From an uncultured Clostridia bacterium (GTDB lineage: Bacteria; Bacillota; Clostridia; Christensenellales; Aristaeellaceae), in NCBI GenBank assembly GCA_946411525.1, contig CAMKEI010000008.1, positions 1-55,410 of the forward strand: a DNA stretch of 55,410 nucleotides. Reading direction: 5' to 3'. A program made the translations under genes and the position numbers. The notes under the pieces were generated by a model. The model ran no database searches. It was not told where the DNA came from and saw nothing but the letters and a program-made list of their open reading frames with translations. Positions 25,058 to 34,817 of this stretch are shown here, piece after piece. The stretch's first letter is position 1. Each line of letters opens with the position of its first letter.

Positions 25058-26548
25058 ATGGAACAGCTGAACTACGAAGTACTGAAAAAGACAGGTTATG
25101 AAGGCTACATCCTGGAAAAGGCGCCTGAAAAGGTGATGCAGTTTGGCGAAGGAAACTTTCTGCGCGCCTTTGTGGACGATTTCATCGACATTGCGAACGA
25201 AAAAGCAGGATTCAACGGAAAGGTCGTGCTGGTGCAGCCGATCGCCCAGGGGCTGACTGACCTGATCAACAAACAGGAGGGCCTGTACACTCTTTATCTG
25301 CGCGGCAGCGAAAAAGGGATAAAGGTGGACGACAAACGGGTGATTTCCGCTGTGAGCCGGTGCATCAACCCCTACGACGACTGGGACAAAGTACTGGAAC
25401 TGGCCCGCAGCGAGGACCTGGAAATCATTGTGTCCAACACCACAGAGGCGGGGATTGTTCATGATACGGAGAGCGCTTTTGATCAGAATCCACCGGTCAG
25501 TTTCCCTGCGAAACTGACCAGGGTGCTGTATGAGCGCTTCGGCGCAGGCCGGAAGGGGATCGTCATGCTCAGCTGCGAGCTGATCGACAACAATGGCAGG
25601 GAACTGTTGAAATGCGTAAACCAGTATATCGACGACTGGAAGCTGAGTGATGATTTTCGCCGCTGGGTGAACGAAGAGAACATCTTCTGCTCCACGCTGG
25701 TGGACAGGATCGTCCCCGGACGGATCCGTGATCCGAAAGAGGTCGAGACGCTGGCAGCGGCCAACGGTTATGAGGATCCGCTGACGGATGTAGGTGAAGT
25801 TTTTGGTATCTGGGTCATCGAGGGACCGGACGGACTGGAGGACCGGCTGCCGTTTAAAAAGGCAGGGACGCCTGTTATCGTGGTTCCGGATGTGACACCG
25901 TACAAAAAACGGAAGGTCCGCATCCTGAACGGCGCGCATACCGGATTTGTGCTGGGCGCTTATCTGGCCGGGTATGATATCGTGCGGGACTGTATGCATG
26001 ACGATATCGTGCTGGGATATATGAATAAAATGCTGTACGATGAAGTGATTCCGACACTTCCGCTGGACAAAAAGGACCTGGAAGAGTTCGCACGGGCGGT
26101 GCAGGACCGGTTCAACAATCCCTTTGTCAACCATGAGCTGATGAGCATCAGCCTTAATTCCACCAGCAAATGGCGGGCAAGGAATATGCCCACCTTCCTG
26201 GATTATACAAAGGAGAAGGGAGAACTGCCGCCCTGCCTGACCACGAGTTTTGCGGCCTATATCGCTTTCTATTCCTGCAGCGTGAAGGAACTGAATGAAA
26301 AAGGGCTGGTCTGCTGCAGGCAGAAGGGCAACGAGTACACTGTGAGCGACGACCGTCCGGTACTGGAATTCTATTACGCGCATCGGAACGACAGCGAGGA
26401 GGACCTGGTTCACGCCGTAATGACCAATACAGAAATGTGGGGACAGGACCTGACGAAGGTACCTGGTTTTGAAGAAGCTGTCGTACGGATCCTGAAGCAG
26501 ATCCGTACGGAAGGCACGCTGGCAGCCTATAAAGCCTACCTGGCGTGA
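25058..26548 (+). CDS. uxaB: Tagaturonate reductase (altronate oxidoreductase)
   Basis: A 496-residue member of the mannitol-dehydrogenase/UxaB family. It reduces D-tagaturonate to D-altronate with NADH, the second step of galacturonate breakdown. MQFGEGNFLRAFVDDFID (about residue 27) is the UxaB cofactor start, and IVSNTTEAGI, KRKVRILNGAHT and HELMSISLNSTSKW are family segments. GGAGGG seven bases upstream fixes the start at 25058. It heads the uxaB-uxaA-eda-kdgK-uxaC run. Confidence 0.95.
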   Translation: MEQLNYEVLKKTGYEGYILEKAPEKVMQFGEGNFLRAFVDDFIDIANEKAGFNGKVVLVQPIAQGLTDLINKQEGLYTLYLRGSEKGIKVDDKRVISAVSRCINPYDDWDKVLELARSEDLEIIVSNTTEAGIVHDTESAFDQNPPVSFPAKLTRVLYERFGAGRKGIVMLSCELIDNNGRELLKCVNQYIDDWKLSDDFRRWVNEENIFCSTLVDRIVPGRIRDPKEVETLAAANGYEDPLTDVGEVFGIWVIEGPDGLEDRLPFKKAGTPVIVVPDVTPYKKRKVRILNGAHTGFVLGAYLAGYDIVRDCMHDDIVLGYMNKMLYDEVIPTLPLDKKDLEEFARAVQDRFNNPFVNHELMSISLNSTSKWRARNMPTFLDYTKEKGELPPCLTTSFAAYIAFYSCSVKELNEKGLVCCRQKGNEYTVSDDRPVLEFYYAHRNDSEEDLVHAVMTNTEMWGQDLTKVPGFEEAVVRILKQIRTEGTLAAYKAYLA

Positions 26549-26560
26549 CGGAGGAAGAGC

Positions 26561-28042
26561 ATGAACGAAATGGTGCGCATCACTTCCCGGGATATGGTAG
26601 CGGTGGCGCTGAAAAACCTGAAAGCCGGGGAAACCGTCTCATGGGGAGCCGGCGAAGTCACACTCAAGGACGACCTGCCGATGGGCCATAAAGCGGCACT
26701 GCGGGAAATCCGAAAGGGAGAGGCTGTCATCAAATACGGCTATCCGATCGGGGAAGCCACAGAAGACATTTCTGCCGGGGCACACGTGCATACCCATAAT
26801 CTTCATACATTGCTGTCCGGGGAAAAGAAATATGAATGGCATCCGTCTGTTCCACAGCAGGAAAAACAGCAGCCGGCATTTTTCCAGGGATTTGCCCGTA
26901 AGGACAGAAGACCCGGAATCCGGAATGAGCTGTGGATCCTGCCGACGGTGGGCTGTGTGAACGGTATCGCGAAAGCGCTTGCAAGCCGGGCAGGACATCT
27001 GGCCGGCGAGCCGGTGGAAGGCGTATATGCTTTTGCCCATCCCTACGGATGCAGTCAGATGGGGGAAGATCAGGAGAATACCCGAAAAATACTTGCCGAC
27101 CTGGCGAAGCACCCGAATGCAGGCGGCGTATTGCTTCTGGGCCTGGGATGCGAGAACAGCGGCATCGGACAGATCAAGCCCTATCTCGGGGAATACGACG
27201 AGAGCCGCCTGCGCTTTCTTGTCTGCCAGGACTGCGAGGACGAACTGGAAGAGGGGACCAGGCTGCTGGAAGAACTTGCGGCCAATATGCAGGGAGACCG
27301 CCGGACGGCATGTCCCGCGGATCAACTGGTTGTGGGTATGAAATGTGGCGGATCGGATGGCTTGTCCGGCATTACAGCCAACCCGACGATTGGAGTGTTC
27401 AGTGACCGGATGACAGCGATGGGCGGAACGACGATCCTGACGGAAGTACCTGAAATGTTCGGCGCTGAAACCATCCTGATGAACCGCTGTGAAAGCGAAG
27501 CACTGTTCAACAGAACCGTGCGCCTGATCAATGACTTCAAGGCGTATTTTGAGAGCTATCACATGCCGGTGTACGAAAACCCGTCACCCGGCAATAAAGC
27601 CGGCGGCATCTCCACCCTGGAGGACAAGGCGCTTGGCTGTACCCAAAAGAGCGGAAGCTCTGCGGTGAAAGGTGTTCTGGCCTACGGCGAGCCTGTCAGC
27701 ACAGCAGGATTGAATCTGCTTTCCGCTCCCGGAAACGATCTGGTGGCTGCCACCGCCGAGGCTGCGGCCGGTGCCCAGATGGTGCTGTTTTCCACCGGCA
27801 GGGGAACTCCGTTCAGCTGTCCGGTGCCTACGGTCAAGATTGCCAGCAACAGCCCCCTGGCACAGAAAAAGAAGGAATGGATTGATTTTAACGCGGGGAG
27901 ACTGCTGGAAGGCAAAACGCTGGACGAACTGGGTGACGAACTGATGGAACTGGTGCTTCGGGTCGCTTCGGGCAGCCTGACAAAAGGTGAGAAAAACGGA
28001 TGCCGGGATCTGGCGATTTTCAAGCAAGGCGTGACGCTTTAA
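26561..28042 (+). CDS. uxaA: Altronate dehydratase
   Basis: A 493-residue UxaA dehydrates D-altronate to 2-keto-3-deoxygluconate. It has an N-terminal SAF domain (about 1-95; GAHVHTHNLHTLL) followed by the UxaA domain with NELWILPTVGCVN, AHPYGCSQMG, LGLGCENSG, MKCGGSDGLSGITANP and FSTGRGTPFS. The cysteines in these motifs bind the iron centre. It lies 12 bp after uxaB. Confidence 0.95.
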   Translation: MNEMVRITSRDMVAVALKNLKAGETVSWGAGEVTLKDDLPMGHKAALREIRKGEAVIKYGYPIGEATEDISAGAHVHTHNLHTLLSGEKKYEWHPSVPQQEKQQPAFFQGFARKDRRPGIRNELWILPTVGCVNGIAKALASRAGHLAGEPVEGVYAFAHPYGCSQMGEDQENTRKILADLAKHPNAGGVLLLGLGCENSGIGQIKPYLGEYDESRLRFLVCQDCEDELEEGTRLLEELAANMQGDRRTACPADQLVVGMKCGGSDGLSGITANPTIGVFSDRMTAMGGTTILTEVPEMFGAETILMNRCESEALFNRTVRLINDFKAYFESYHMPVYENPSPGNKAGGISTLEDKALGCTQKSGSSAVKGVLAYGEPVSTAGLNLLSAPGNDLVAATAEAAAGAQMVLFSTGRGTPFSCPVPTVKIASNSPLAQKKKEWIDFNAGRLLEGKTLDELGDELMELVLRVASGSLTKGEKNGCRDLAIFKQGVTL

Positions 28043-28112
28043 TCCGAAAGGGCTGACACCAGACAGATATACAGACAGAAATACGCGAGACGGAAAGAAA
28101 GGGGACAAAACA

Positions 28113-28751
28113 ATGACAGAGATGATGAAACAACTGCAGAAAACCGGGATCGTGCCGGTGGTGGTGCTGGAAAACGCGGATGACGCGCTGCCCCTGGCGG
28201 AGCGCCTGATGGCCGGCGGCCTGCCCTGCGCGGAAATTACATTCCGTACCGCAGCTGCGGAAGAGTCCATCCGCAGAATGGCAAAAGCGTTTCCGAAGAT
28301 GATTATCGGCGCGGGCACTGTGCTGACAACCGAGCAAGCTGACCGGGCAATTGACGCCGGCGCCACATTCATTGTCAGCCCCGGTTTCAACCCAAAGGTC
28401 ACGGAGCATGTGCTGAAAAAAGGCGTTCCGATGACTCCGGGCGTATGTACGCCTACGGAAATTGAGGCAGCGCTGCAGTTTAACCTGGATGTGCTGAAGT
28501 TCTTCCCGGCGGAACCGGCGGGCGGCCTGAAGATGATCAAGTCGCTAGCAGCACCATACGTGGGACTGAACTTCATGCCTACCGGCGGCATCAACGCGGC
28601 GAACGTGAAGGAGTACCTGGCTTATGACCGGATCGTTGCCTGCGGCGGAAGCTGGATGGTCAGCGGAAAACTGGTGAAGGAAGGCCAGTTCGATGAAATC
28701 GAGAAGCTGGTGCGGGAAGCCGCAGAAATTGTAAAAGAAATCAGGGGGTAA
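28113..28751 (+). CDS. eda: KDPG / KHG aldolase
   Basis: A 212-residue TIM-barrel aldolase that cleaves 2-keto-3-deoxy-6-phosphogluconate to pyruvate and glyceraldehyde-3-P. It shows the GIVPVVVLENADDA start, AEITFRT with the catalytic Glu, GAGTVLTTEQ, FIVSPGFNP, and LKFFPAEPAGG with the Schiff-base Lys. It lies between uxaA and kdgK; the next gene starts 5 bp after its stop. Confidence 0.95.
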   Translation: MTEMMKQLQKTGIVPVVVLENADDALPLAERLMAGGLPCAEITFRTAAAEESIRRMAKAFPKMIIGAGTVLTTEQADRAIDAGATFIVSPGFNPKVTEHVLKKGVPMTPGVCTPTEIEAALQFNLDVLKFFPAEPAGGLKMIKSLAAPYVGLNFMPTGGINAANVKEYLAYDRIVACGGSWMVSGKLVKEGQFDEIEKLVREAAEIVKEIRG

Positions 28752-28756
28752 GAAAA

Positions 28757-29854
28757 ATGAACCTTAATCTGAAATCCGCTGAAGAATGCCGCTATGACGC
28801 TGTATCCCTGGGTGAGATTATGCTGCGCCTGGATCCCGGCGAGGGGCGGATCCGGACTGCAAGGGAGTTTAAAGCGTGGGAAGGCGGCGGTGAATACAAC
28901 GTGGTCCGCGGCCTGCACAAGTGCTTCGGTCTGCGGACCGGCGTACTGACAGCGTTCGCGGACAACGAAGTCGGAAAACTGCTGAAGGACCTGATTGAAC
29001 AGGGAGGCGTGGACACAAGCCTGATCTGCTGGAAGAAAACGGACGGGATCGGCCGGATCTGCCGGAACGGCCTGAATTTCACAGAGCGCGGATTCGGAAT
29101 CCGCGGTGCGGTGGGCTGCTCTGACCGTGCCAATACTGCCATCTCCAAGGCCACACCCGACGATTTCGATTTTGACTATATCTTCGGCAAACTCGGCGTC
29201 CGCTGGCTGCACACCGGCGGTATTTATGCGGCACTGTCTGAACAGAGCTGCGAAACCGTTATCGCCGCCTGCAAAACCGCAAAAAAATACGGAACGCTGG
29301 TTTCATACGATCTGAACTACCGCCCTTCCATGTGGTCTGCCATCGGCGGCCTGGAAAAAGCCCGTGAGGTAAACAGGGAAGTGGCGAAGTATGTGGACGT
29401 CATGATCGGAAATGAAGAGGATTTCACGGCCTGCCTGGGCCTCCAGGTCGAGGGAAACGATGAAAACCTGAAAGAACTGAACCTGGACGGTTACTATAAA
29501 ATGATCGCGGAAGCCGCAAAGCAATACCCCAATTTCAAAGCGATTGCCACCACGCTGCGCACGGTGAAAACCGCGACGGTGAACGACTGGAAAGCTATCT
29601 GCTGGGCGGACGGGAAAGTCCATATGTCAAAGGTATATGACAACCTGGAAATCCTGGACCGCGTAGGCGGCGGGGATTCCTTCGCCTCAGGGCTGGTTTA
29701 CGGCCTGATGACGACCGGCGATCCCGAACTGGCCGTGAATTACGGCGCTGCCCACGGCGCACTGGCCATGACCACTCCCGGCGATACCAGCATGGCCAGC
29801 AAGGAAGAAGTGGAATCCATCATGAAGAACGGAAGCGCCCGGGTAAAGCGGTAA
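28757..29854 (+). CDS. kdgK: 2-keto-3-deoxygluconate kinase (PfkB family)
   Basis: A 365-residue PfkB kinase. SLGEIMLRLDPGEGRIRTA is typical of KDG kinases, GGGEYNVVRGL replaces the usual GGxxxNxA, and VGGGDSFASGLVYGL carries the catalytic Asp. It phosphorylates KDG to KDPG for the aldolase directly upstream. Slightly longer than ribokinases, as usual for this clostridial type. Confidence 0.92.
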   Translation: MNLNLKSAEECRYDAVSLGEIMLRLDPGEGRIRTAREFKAWEGGGEYNVVRGLHKCFGLRTGVLTAFADNEVGKLLKDLIEQGGVDTSLICWKKTDGIGRICRNGLNFTERGFGIRGAVGCSDRANTAISKATPDDFDFDYIFGKLGVRWLHTGGIYAALSEQSCETVIAACKTAKKYGTLVSYDLNYRPSMWSAIGGLEKAREVNREVAKYVDVMIGNEEDFTACLGLQVEGNDENLKELNLDGYYKMIAEAAKQYPNFKAIATTLRTVKTATVNDWKAICWADGKVHMSKVYDNLEILDRVGGGDSFASGLVYGLMTTGDPELAVNYGAAHGALAMTTPGDTSMASKEEVESIMKNGSARVKR

Positions 29855-29897
29855 TTTAATTCTCATATTTCACAAGATTCCATGAAGGAGGATTGCG

Positions 29898-31313
29898 ATG
29901 AAACCCTTTCTTGACAAGGATTTTCTGCTGAATACGGAAGCAGCGAAAAAGATTTATCACGAGGCGGCTGAGAGTCAGCCGATCATCGATTACCACTGCC
30001 ACCTGAGCCCCCGGGAAATCTTTGAGGATATCCGGTATGAGAACATCACGCAGGTCTGGCTTGGCGGGGACCATTACAAGTGGAGGCTGATGCGCTCCGC
30101 AGGGGTGCCGGAAAAGTACATTACCGGCGACGCCTCTGACTGGGAAAAGTTTGAAAAATATGCAGAGGTGCTTGGGAAAGCCATCGGCAACCCGCTGTAT
30201 CACTGGAGCCACCTGGAACTGCGCCGCTTTTTTGGCTACGAGGGTATTCTGAACAAGCAAACAGCGAAGGAGGTCTGGGAAACTGCCAATGCAAAACTGC
30301 AAAGCGAGGGCTACTCCTCCCGCGGGCTGATCATGATGAGCAATGTGGACACGATCTGCACGACGGATGACCCGGCAGACACGCTGGAGTGGCATGAAAA
30401 GCTGGCGGCGGACATGACCTTCCCGGTAACCGTGCTCCCGGCCTGGCGCCCGGACAAGGCGATGAACCTGGAAAAGACAGACTGGCTGGATTATATTGCC
30501 GGGCTGGAAACAACCGCCGGCATGAAAATCGCGAGCTTTGCAGAGCTGAAAAACGCACTGCACAAGCGGCTCGATTACTTCGCGGTCCACGGCTGCAAGC
30601 TGAGTGATCACGCCCTGAATTACGTCATGTATGCCCCCGCAGAAGAAGCGGAAATTGAAAAGATCTTCCGGAAACGAGTGAACGGAGAACTGCCCTCCGC
30701 TGAAGAAGAGGCTGAATTCAAGTATGCCTTTATGACCGCGATGGCAGCCGAATATAAGGAAAGAGACTGGGTCATGCAGCTGCATTACGGGTGCCGCAGA
30801 GACAACAACCCCGTGATGTTCAGAACGATGGGACCTGATACCGGCTTTGACTGCGTGGACAATTACGCACCCAGTTCTCAGACAGCGGCTTTCCTCGGAG
30901 TGCTGGAAGAGACAGGCAGGCTTCCGAAAACGATCCTGTACAGCCTGAACACCAATGACAATGCTGCGATCGATACTATTCTGGGCTGCTTTCAGAACGA
31001 CACAGCGGTCGGCAGGATTCAGCACGGATCAGCCTGGTGGTTTAACGATCATTTTGACGGAATGAGCGAGCAGCTGAAAAGCCTTGCTTCCCTGGGCTAC
31101 CTGGCCGGATTTGTGGGTATGCTGACAGACAGCAGGAGCTTCCTGAGCTATCCGCGGCATGAATACTTCCGCCGCATCCTGTGCCGGATTTTCGGCGAAT
31201 GGGTGGAGGAAGGATTCTATCCGGAGGATTATGACACGCTGAAGGAAATCGCAGCGGACATCAGCTATCGCAATGCCAAACGTTACTTTGCCTTTGAGGA
31301 GAAAAAAATCTGA
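29898..31313 (+). CDS. uxaC: Uronate isomerase (glucuronate/galacturonate isomerase)
   Basis: A 471-residue UxaC with IIDYHCHLSPREIFED (metal-binding HxH, about residue 30), VWLGGDHYKWRLMR, NVDTICTTDDP, QLHYGCRRDNN and GSAWWFNDH. It converts galacturonate to tagaturonate and glucuronate to fructuronate, the entry step of the pathway. AAGGAGG precedes it. An intrinsic terminator follows. Confidence 0.96.
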   Translation: MKPFLDKDFLLNTEAAKKIYHEAAESQPIIDYHCHLSPREIFEDIRYENITQVWLGGDHYKWRLMRSAGVPEKYITGDASDWEKFEKYAEVLGKAIGNPLYHWSHLELRRFFGYEGILNKQTAKEVWETANAKLQSEGYSSRGLIMMSNVDTICTTDDPADTLEWHEKLAADMTFPVTVLPAWRPDKAMNLEKTDWLDYIAGLETTAGMKIASFAELKNALHKRLDYFAVHGCKLSDHALNYVMYAPAEEAEIEKIFRKRVNGELPSAEEEAEFKYAFMTAMAAEYKERDWVMQLHYGCRRDNNPVMFRTMGPDTGFDCVDNYAPSSQTAAFLGVLEETGRLPKTILYSLNTNDNAAIDTILGCFQNDTAVGRIQHGSAWWFNDHFDGMSEQLKSLASLGYLAGFVGMLTDSRSFLSYPRHEYFRRILCRIFGEWVEEGFYPEDYDTLKEIAADISYRNAKRYFAFEEKKI

Positions 31314-31323
31314 TCGGAAACGA

Positions 31324-31351
31324 AGGCGCCGGAGGTTTCCGGCGCCTTTTT
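31324..31351 (+). terminator. Intrinsic terminator after uxaC
   Basis: AGGCGCCGGA / TCCGGCGCCT with a 4-nt loop and five T's. It ends the uxa operon just 18 bp before the next gene, so that gene depends on read-through or a weak local promoter. Confidence 0.85.
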
Positions 31352-31368
31352 GCATCGGGAGGGCAGGA

Positions 31369-32199
31369 ATGAACATCGGGATCAGACTGCATGATACACG
31401 GCCAGGTACGCTGCGGGAGAGACTGGCATCTGCCAAGGAACAGGGGTTCAGCTGCGTCCAGCTGGCGATGGGAAAAGCCGTGCCGGGGTTCCGGATGGAT
31501 GATGCGCCGGAACTTCTGACCGGGGAGCTTGCAGCCGAAGTGAAGGAGGAACTGGTCCGGGCAGGGATGGAATGCGCCGTGCTCGGCTGCTACCTGAAAC
31601 TGGCGCAGAAAAGGGAAGAGGAAGCGCAGAGAATCCGGAAAATCTATCTGGCGCATCTGCGTTTTGCCACGGAGATCGGTGCGAGGTGTGTGGGAACGGA
31701 AACTCCTGCGGCTGCCGGACCGGAGGGCGAATCATGCCATACGGAAGCGGATTACCAGCTGTTCCTGGAAAGGGTTCGGCCTGTGTCCAGCGCGGCGGAG
31801 GAACTGGGGGTGACGCTGGCCATCGAACCGGTGTGCAGCCATATTATCCATGACGCCTCCATGGCAGAACGGATGCTGGAAGACCTGAGAAGCGACCGGG
31901 TACAAATCATCCTGGACGCGGTGAACCTGATTGACTCAGTCCATACGGATGAAGCGGAAGAGCTGATCAGCGACGCGGTCCAAAGGCTGGGGAACCGAGT
32001 GTGCGTACTGCATATGAAGGACTATGTTCCGCAACCGGATCTGCCGAGACCCAAACCGGTTCCCTGCGGGTTCGGCAGGATGAAGTACAGGGATCTGCTG
32101 AACCTGGCGCGGAAAAGACACCTGCCGATGACGCTGGAGAACACGACGCCGGAAAACGCGGAACAAACGCGTATATGGCTGGAAAAGTATACAGGATAA
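31369..32199 (+). CDS. TIM-barrel sugar isomerase/epimerase-like protein (AP-endonuclease-2 family)
   Basis: A 276-residue protein of the xylose-isomerase-like TIM-barrel superfamily. GARCVGTET (about residue 105), VTLAIEPVCSH with a metal-binding Glu (about residue 148), IILDAVNLID (Asp), VCVLHMKDY (His) and LPMTLENT (Glu) make a complete metal site. GGGAGGG lies six bases before the ATG. It may isomerise or epimerise a sugar or sugar acid in pectin breakdown. No specific substrate can be read. Confidence 0.8.
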   Translation: MNIGIRLHDTRPGTLRERLASAKEQGFSCVQLAMGKAVPGFRMDDAPELLTGELAAEVKEELVRAGMECAVLGCYLKLAQKREEEAQRIRKIYLAHLRFATEIGARCVGTETPAAAGPEGESCHTEADYQLFLERVRPVSSAAEELGVTLAIEPVCSHIIHDASMAERMLEDLRSDRVQIILDAVNLIDSVHTDEAEELISDAVQRLGNRVCVLHMKDYVPQPDLPRPKPVPCGFGRMKYRDLLNLARKRHLPMTLENTTPENAEQTRIWLEKYTG

Positions 32200-32383
32200 A
32201 CATGGACAAAACGGATATGATACAGCCGGATACGGAGAGCTTTGCCTGAAAGCCTTGAAACTGCTGAGGCAGTTCCTATATACTGTTAACGACGGCGAGA
32301 CAAATACGGAAAGTATATTTTCTATCCTGTAAAATCCGGCAAAGTTGTCCGAACAACCGAGTAAAGGCCACAGGGAGGAAAAC

Positions 32384-33943
32384 ATGAAGACTCTGTGCGT
32401 AACATCCCGCAGCTGCAGCGTGCTGCTGGACCCGGAGGGCATGTATGAAGCCCGGGAAAAGCGTGAACTGTTTCTGAACGGCGAGCGGCTGGGCGAGGAA
32501 TACCGATCAATATGGTCCCTGTTCGGCCTGGAGCCGGATACGGAATACATTATTGAAAGCCTGACAGAGCGGGGAGAAAGGGAAACCCTGACAGTCCATA
32601 CAAAACGGGAAACATGCACGCTGGATGTGCGAAATTTCGGCGCGAAGGGCGACGGAGAGACTGAGGACACCGCCATGCTCCAGGCAGCGATCCTCTGCTG
32701 CCCGGAGAACGGCAGGGTTTTGGTTCCTCCGGGAGATTACGTGACAGGCCCGCTTTTTCTGAAAAGCCACATGACGCTGGAAATTGCGGATGGCGCCGCC
32801 CTGAGGCTGCTGACCGACCGGCTTCGTTTTCCGATCCTGCCGGGAGACACGCCTGCGGACAACCAGGATGGAGAAATCCTGCTTGGAATGTTTGAAGGGT
32901 GCGCCACAGACGGATTTGCCGGTGCACTGAACGGAATTGATCTGACGGATACAGCCATCATCGGCGAGGGCGTGATTGACGGCCGGGCACAGGAAAGCGA
33001 CTGGTGGATCAGACCGAAGGAGGTCCGGATCGCCAGCAGGGGGAATCTGCTGTATACCCAGCGCTGCAAGGGGATGCTGATCCAGGGCCTGACATTTATG
33101 AACAGCCCGAGCTGGAATCTTCATCCTTCCTACAGCGAGGACCTGGACTTCATTGATATCAGAATCCATGCGCCCTGGGACAGCCCGAATACGGACGGAT
33201 TTGACCCGGAAAGCTGCCGGAACGTCCGCTTGTTGGGCACGGAGATTTCCGTCGGAGACGACTGTATAGCCATCAAGAGCGGAAAGATCGGACTGGGCCG
33301 GAAATACAAGCGCCCCTGCGAAACTATCGAGATCGGCTGGTGCGCGCTGCTGGACGGACATGGGGGCGTGACCATCGGCAGCGAGATGGCGGGCGGTGTG
33401 AAAAAAGTGCATGCGCATCACTGCTATATGAAGGGAAACGATCGGGCACTGCGGGTCAAAACACGGCGGGATCGGGGTAAAGACGGCGTGATTGACGAAA
33501 TCCGGTTTGAGAATATCCGGATGGACGGGGTCAAGATGCCGCTGGTGGTCAACAGCTTCTATTTCTGCGACGTGGACGGAAAATCAGATCGGGTGCAGAG
33601 CCGAGAGAAACAGCCGGTCGATGAGACCACACCGGAGATCGGTACAGTATGCTTTGAACGGGTCCAGGCTACCGGATGCAAAGCCTGCGCGGCCTATGTG
33701 ACGGGTCTGCCGGAGAAACCGATGAAGCATCTGATCCTGCGGAACTGCCGGTTCGATTTCGATCCGGACGCGGTTCCGATGGTCCCGGCAATGGCACTGC
33801 ACGTCGAGGAATGCTGCAGGCGGGGGATCATTGCAAAATATGTGGAAAGGCTGACACTCGAGGACGTGGCACTGGAAGGATGCGAGGGCGAACTACTGGA
33901 AACGGCCGAGGTCGGGGAAGTGGAAACCCGGGCGGAAGAATAA
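32384..33943 (+). CDS. Glycoside hydrolase family 28 (polygalacturonase-like), cytoplasmic
   Basis: A 519-residue protein. An N-terminal beta domain (about 1-80) precedes the right-handed beta-helix, which begins NFGAKGDGETEDTAMLQAAI. The catalytic region shows SPNTDGFDPESC (first Asp), VGDDCIAIKSG (Asp pair), and GHGGVTIGSE with the conserved His, all GH28 hallmarks. There is no signal peptide, so it likely cuts imported oligogalacturonides or rhamnogalacturonides, perhaps as an exo-enzyme. GGGAGG before the ATG at 32384 fixes the start. Confidence 0.92.
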   Translation: MKTLCVTSRSCSVLLDPEGMYEAREKRELFLNGERLGEEYRSIWSLFGLEPDTEYIIESLTERGERETLTVHTKRETCTLDVRNFGAKGDGETEDTAMLQAAILCCPENGRVLVPPGDYVTGPLFLKSHMTLEIADGAALRLLTDRLRFPILPGDTPADNQDGEILLGMFEGCATDGFAGALNGIDLTDTAIIGEGVIDGRAQESDWWIRPKEVRIASRGNLLYTQRCKGMLIQGLTFMNSPSWNLHPSYSEDLDFIDIRIHAPWDSPNTDGFDPESCRNVRLLGTEISVGDDCIAIKSGKIGLGRKYKRPCETIEIGWCALLDGHGGVTIGSEMAGGVKKVHAHHCYMKGNDRALRVKTRRDRGKDGVIDEIRFENIRMDGVKMPLVVNSFYFCDVDGKSDRVQSREKQPVDETTPEIGTVCFERVQATGCKACAAYVTGLPEKPMKHLILRNCRFDFDPDAVPMVPAMALHVEECCRRGIIAKYVERLTLEDVALEGCEGELLETAEVGEVETRAEE

Positions 33944-33961
33944 AGAGGGGGAAGAGGGAAA

Positions 33962-34804
33962 ATGGATATCCGTTACAGCTGCAACCAGAAGGATTTTAAG
34001 CGTTACACCACGGAGGAGATCCGGAAGGAATTTCTGATCGAAACGCTGTTTCAGGCGGACGAGGTGACTGCGGTTTACAGCCATGTGGACCGGATGGTGA
34101 CCCTGGGCATCATGCCGGTGAAAGAGAGGGTTTCCATCGACAAGGGGATCGATATCAGGCACAACTTCGGTACGGAATACTTCCTGGAACGCAGGGAGTG
34201 CGGTATGTTCAACGTAGGCGGCGCCGGGAAGGTGACTGCCGACGGGAATGTATATGAACTGGGCTACAAGGACTGCCTGTACCTGACCCGCGGGGCGAAG
34301 GAAGTGTACTTTGAGAGTGACGATGCGGCAAATCCCGCAAAGTTCTACATTGTATCCGCACCGGCACACTGCAGTTATGAGAACAGACTGATCAGAATCG
34401 CGGATGCGGCCAAAAAACCATGCGGAGACGCTGCTACCAGCAACAAACGGGTGATTAACCAGTTTATCCATCCCTCGGTGCTGAAAACCTGCCAGCTGAG
34501 CATGGGCATGACGGTGCTGGAGAGCGGCAGTGTCTGGAACACGATGCCGGCTCATACGCATGAGCGAAGGATGGAAGTATATTTCTACTTTGAAGTGCCG
34601 AAGGACAACGTCGTGTTCCACATGATGGGCGAGGGACAGGAGACCCGGCATATTGTGATGCAGAATGAGCAGGCGGTTATTTCGCCCTCCTGGTCCATTC
34701 ATGCCGGGGCAGGAACCAGCAATTACACATTCATCTGGGCGATGGGCGGAGAAAACCAGGCATTTGACGATATGGACAACATTGCAACGACAGACCTGAG
34801 ATAA
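33962..34804 (+). CDS. kduI: 5-dehydro-4-deoxy-D-glucuronate isomerase
   Basis: A 280-residue KduI with two cupin halves. VDRMVTLGIMPVKERVSID near residue 43 is characteristic, and PAHTHERRMEVYFYFEVP (about residue 196) holds the zinc ligands. It isomerises the unsaturated uronate released by GH105 or GH88 enzymes to 2,5-diketo-3-deoxygluconate. It is immediately followed by kduD. Confidence 0.96.
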   Translation: MDIRYSCNQKDFKRYTTEEIRKEFLIETLFQADEVTAVYSHVDRMVTLGIMPVKERVSIDKGIDIRHNFGTEYFLERRECGMFNVGGAGKVTADGNVYELGYKDCLYLTRGAKEVYFESDDAANPAKFYIVSAPAHCSYENRLIRIADAAKKPCGDAATSNKRVINQFIHPSVLKTCQLSMGMTVLESGSVWNTMPAHTHERRMEVYFYFEVPKDNVVFHMMGEGQETRHIVMQNEQAVISPSWSIHAGAGTSNYTFIWAMGGENQAFDDMDNIATTDLR

Positions 34805-34817
34805 GGAGGACAAAAAA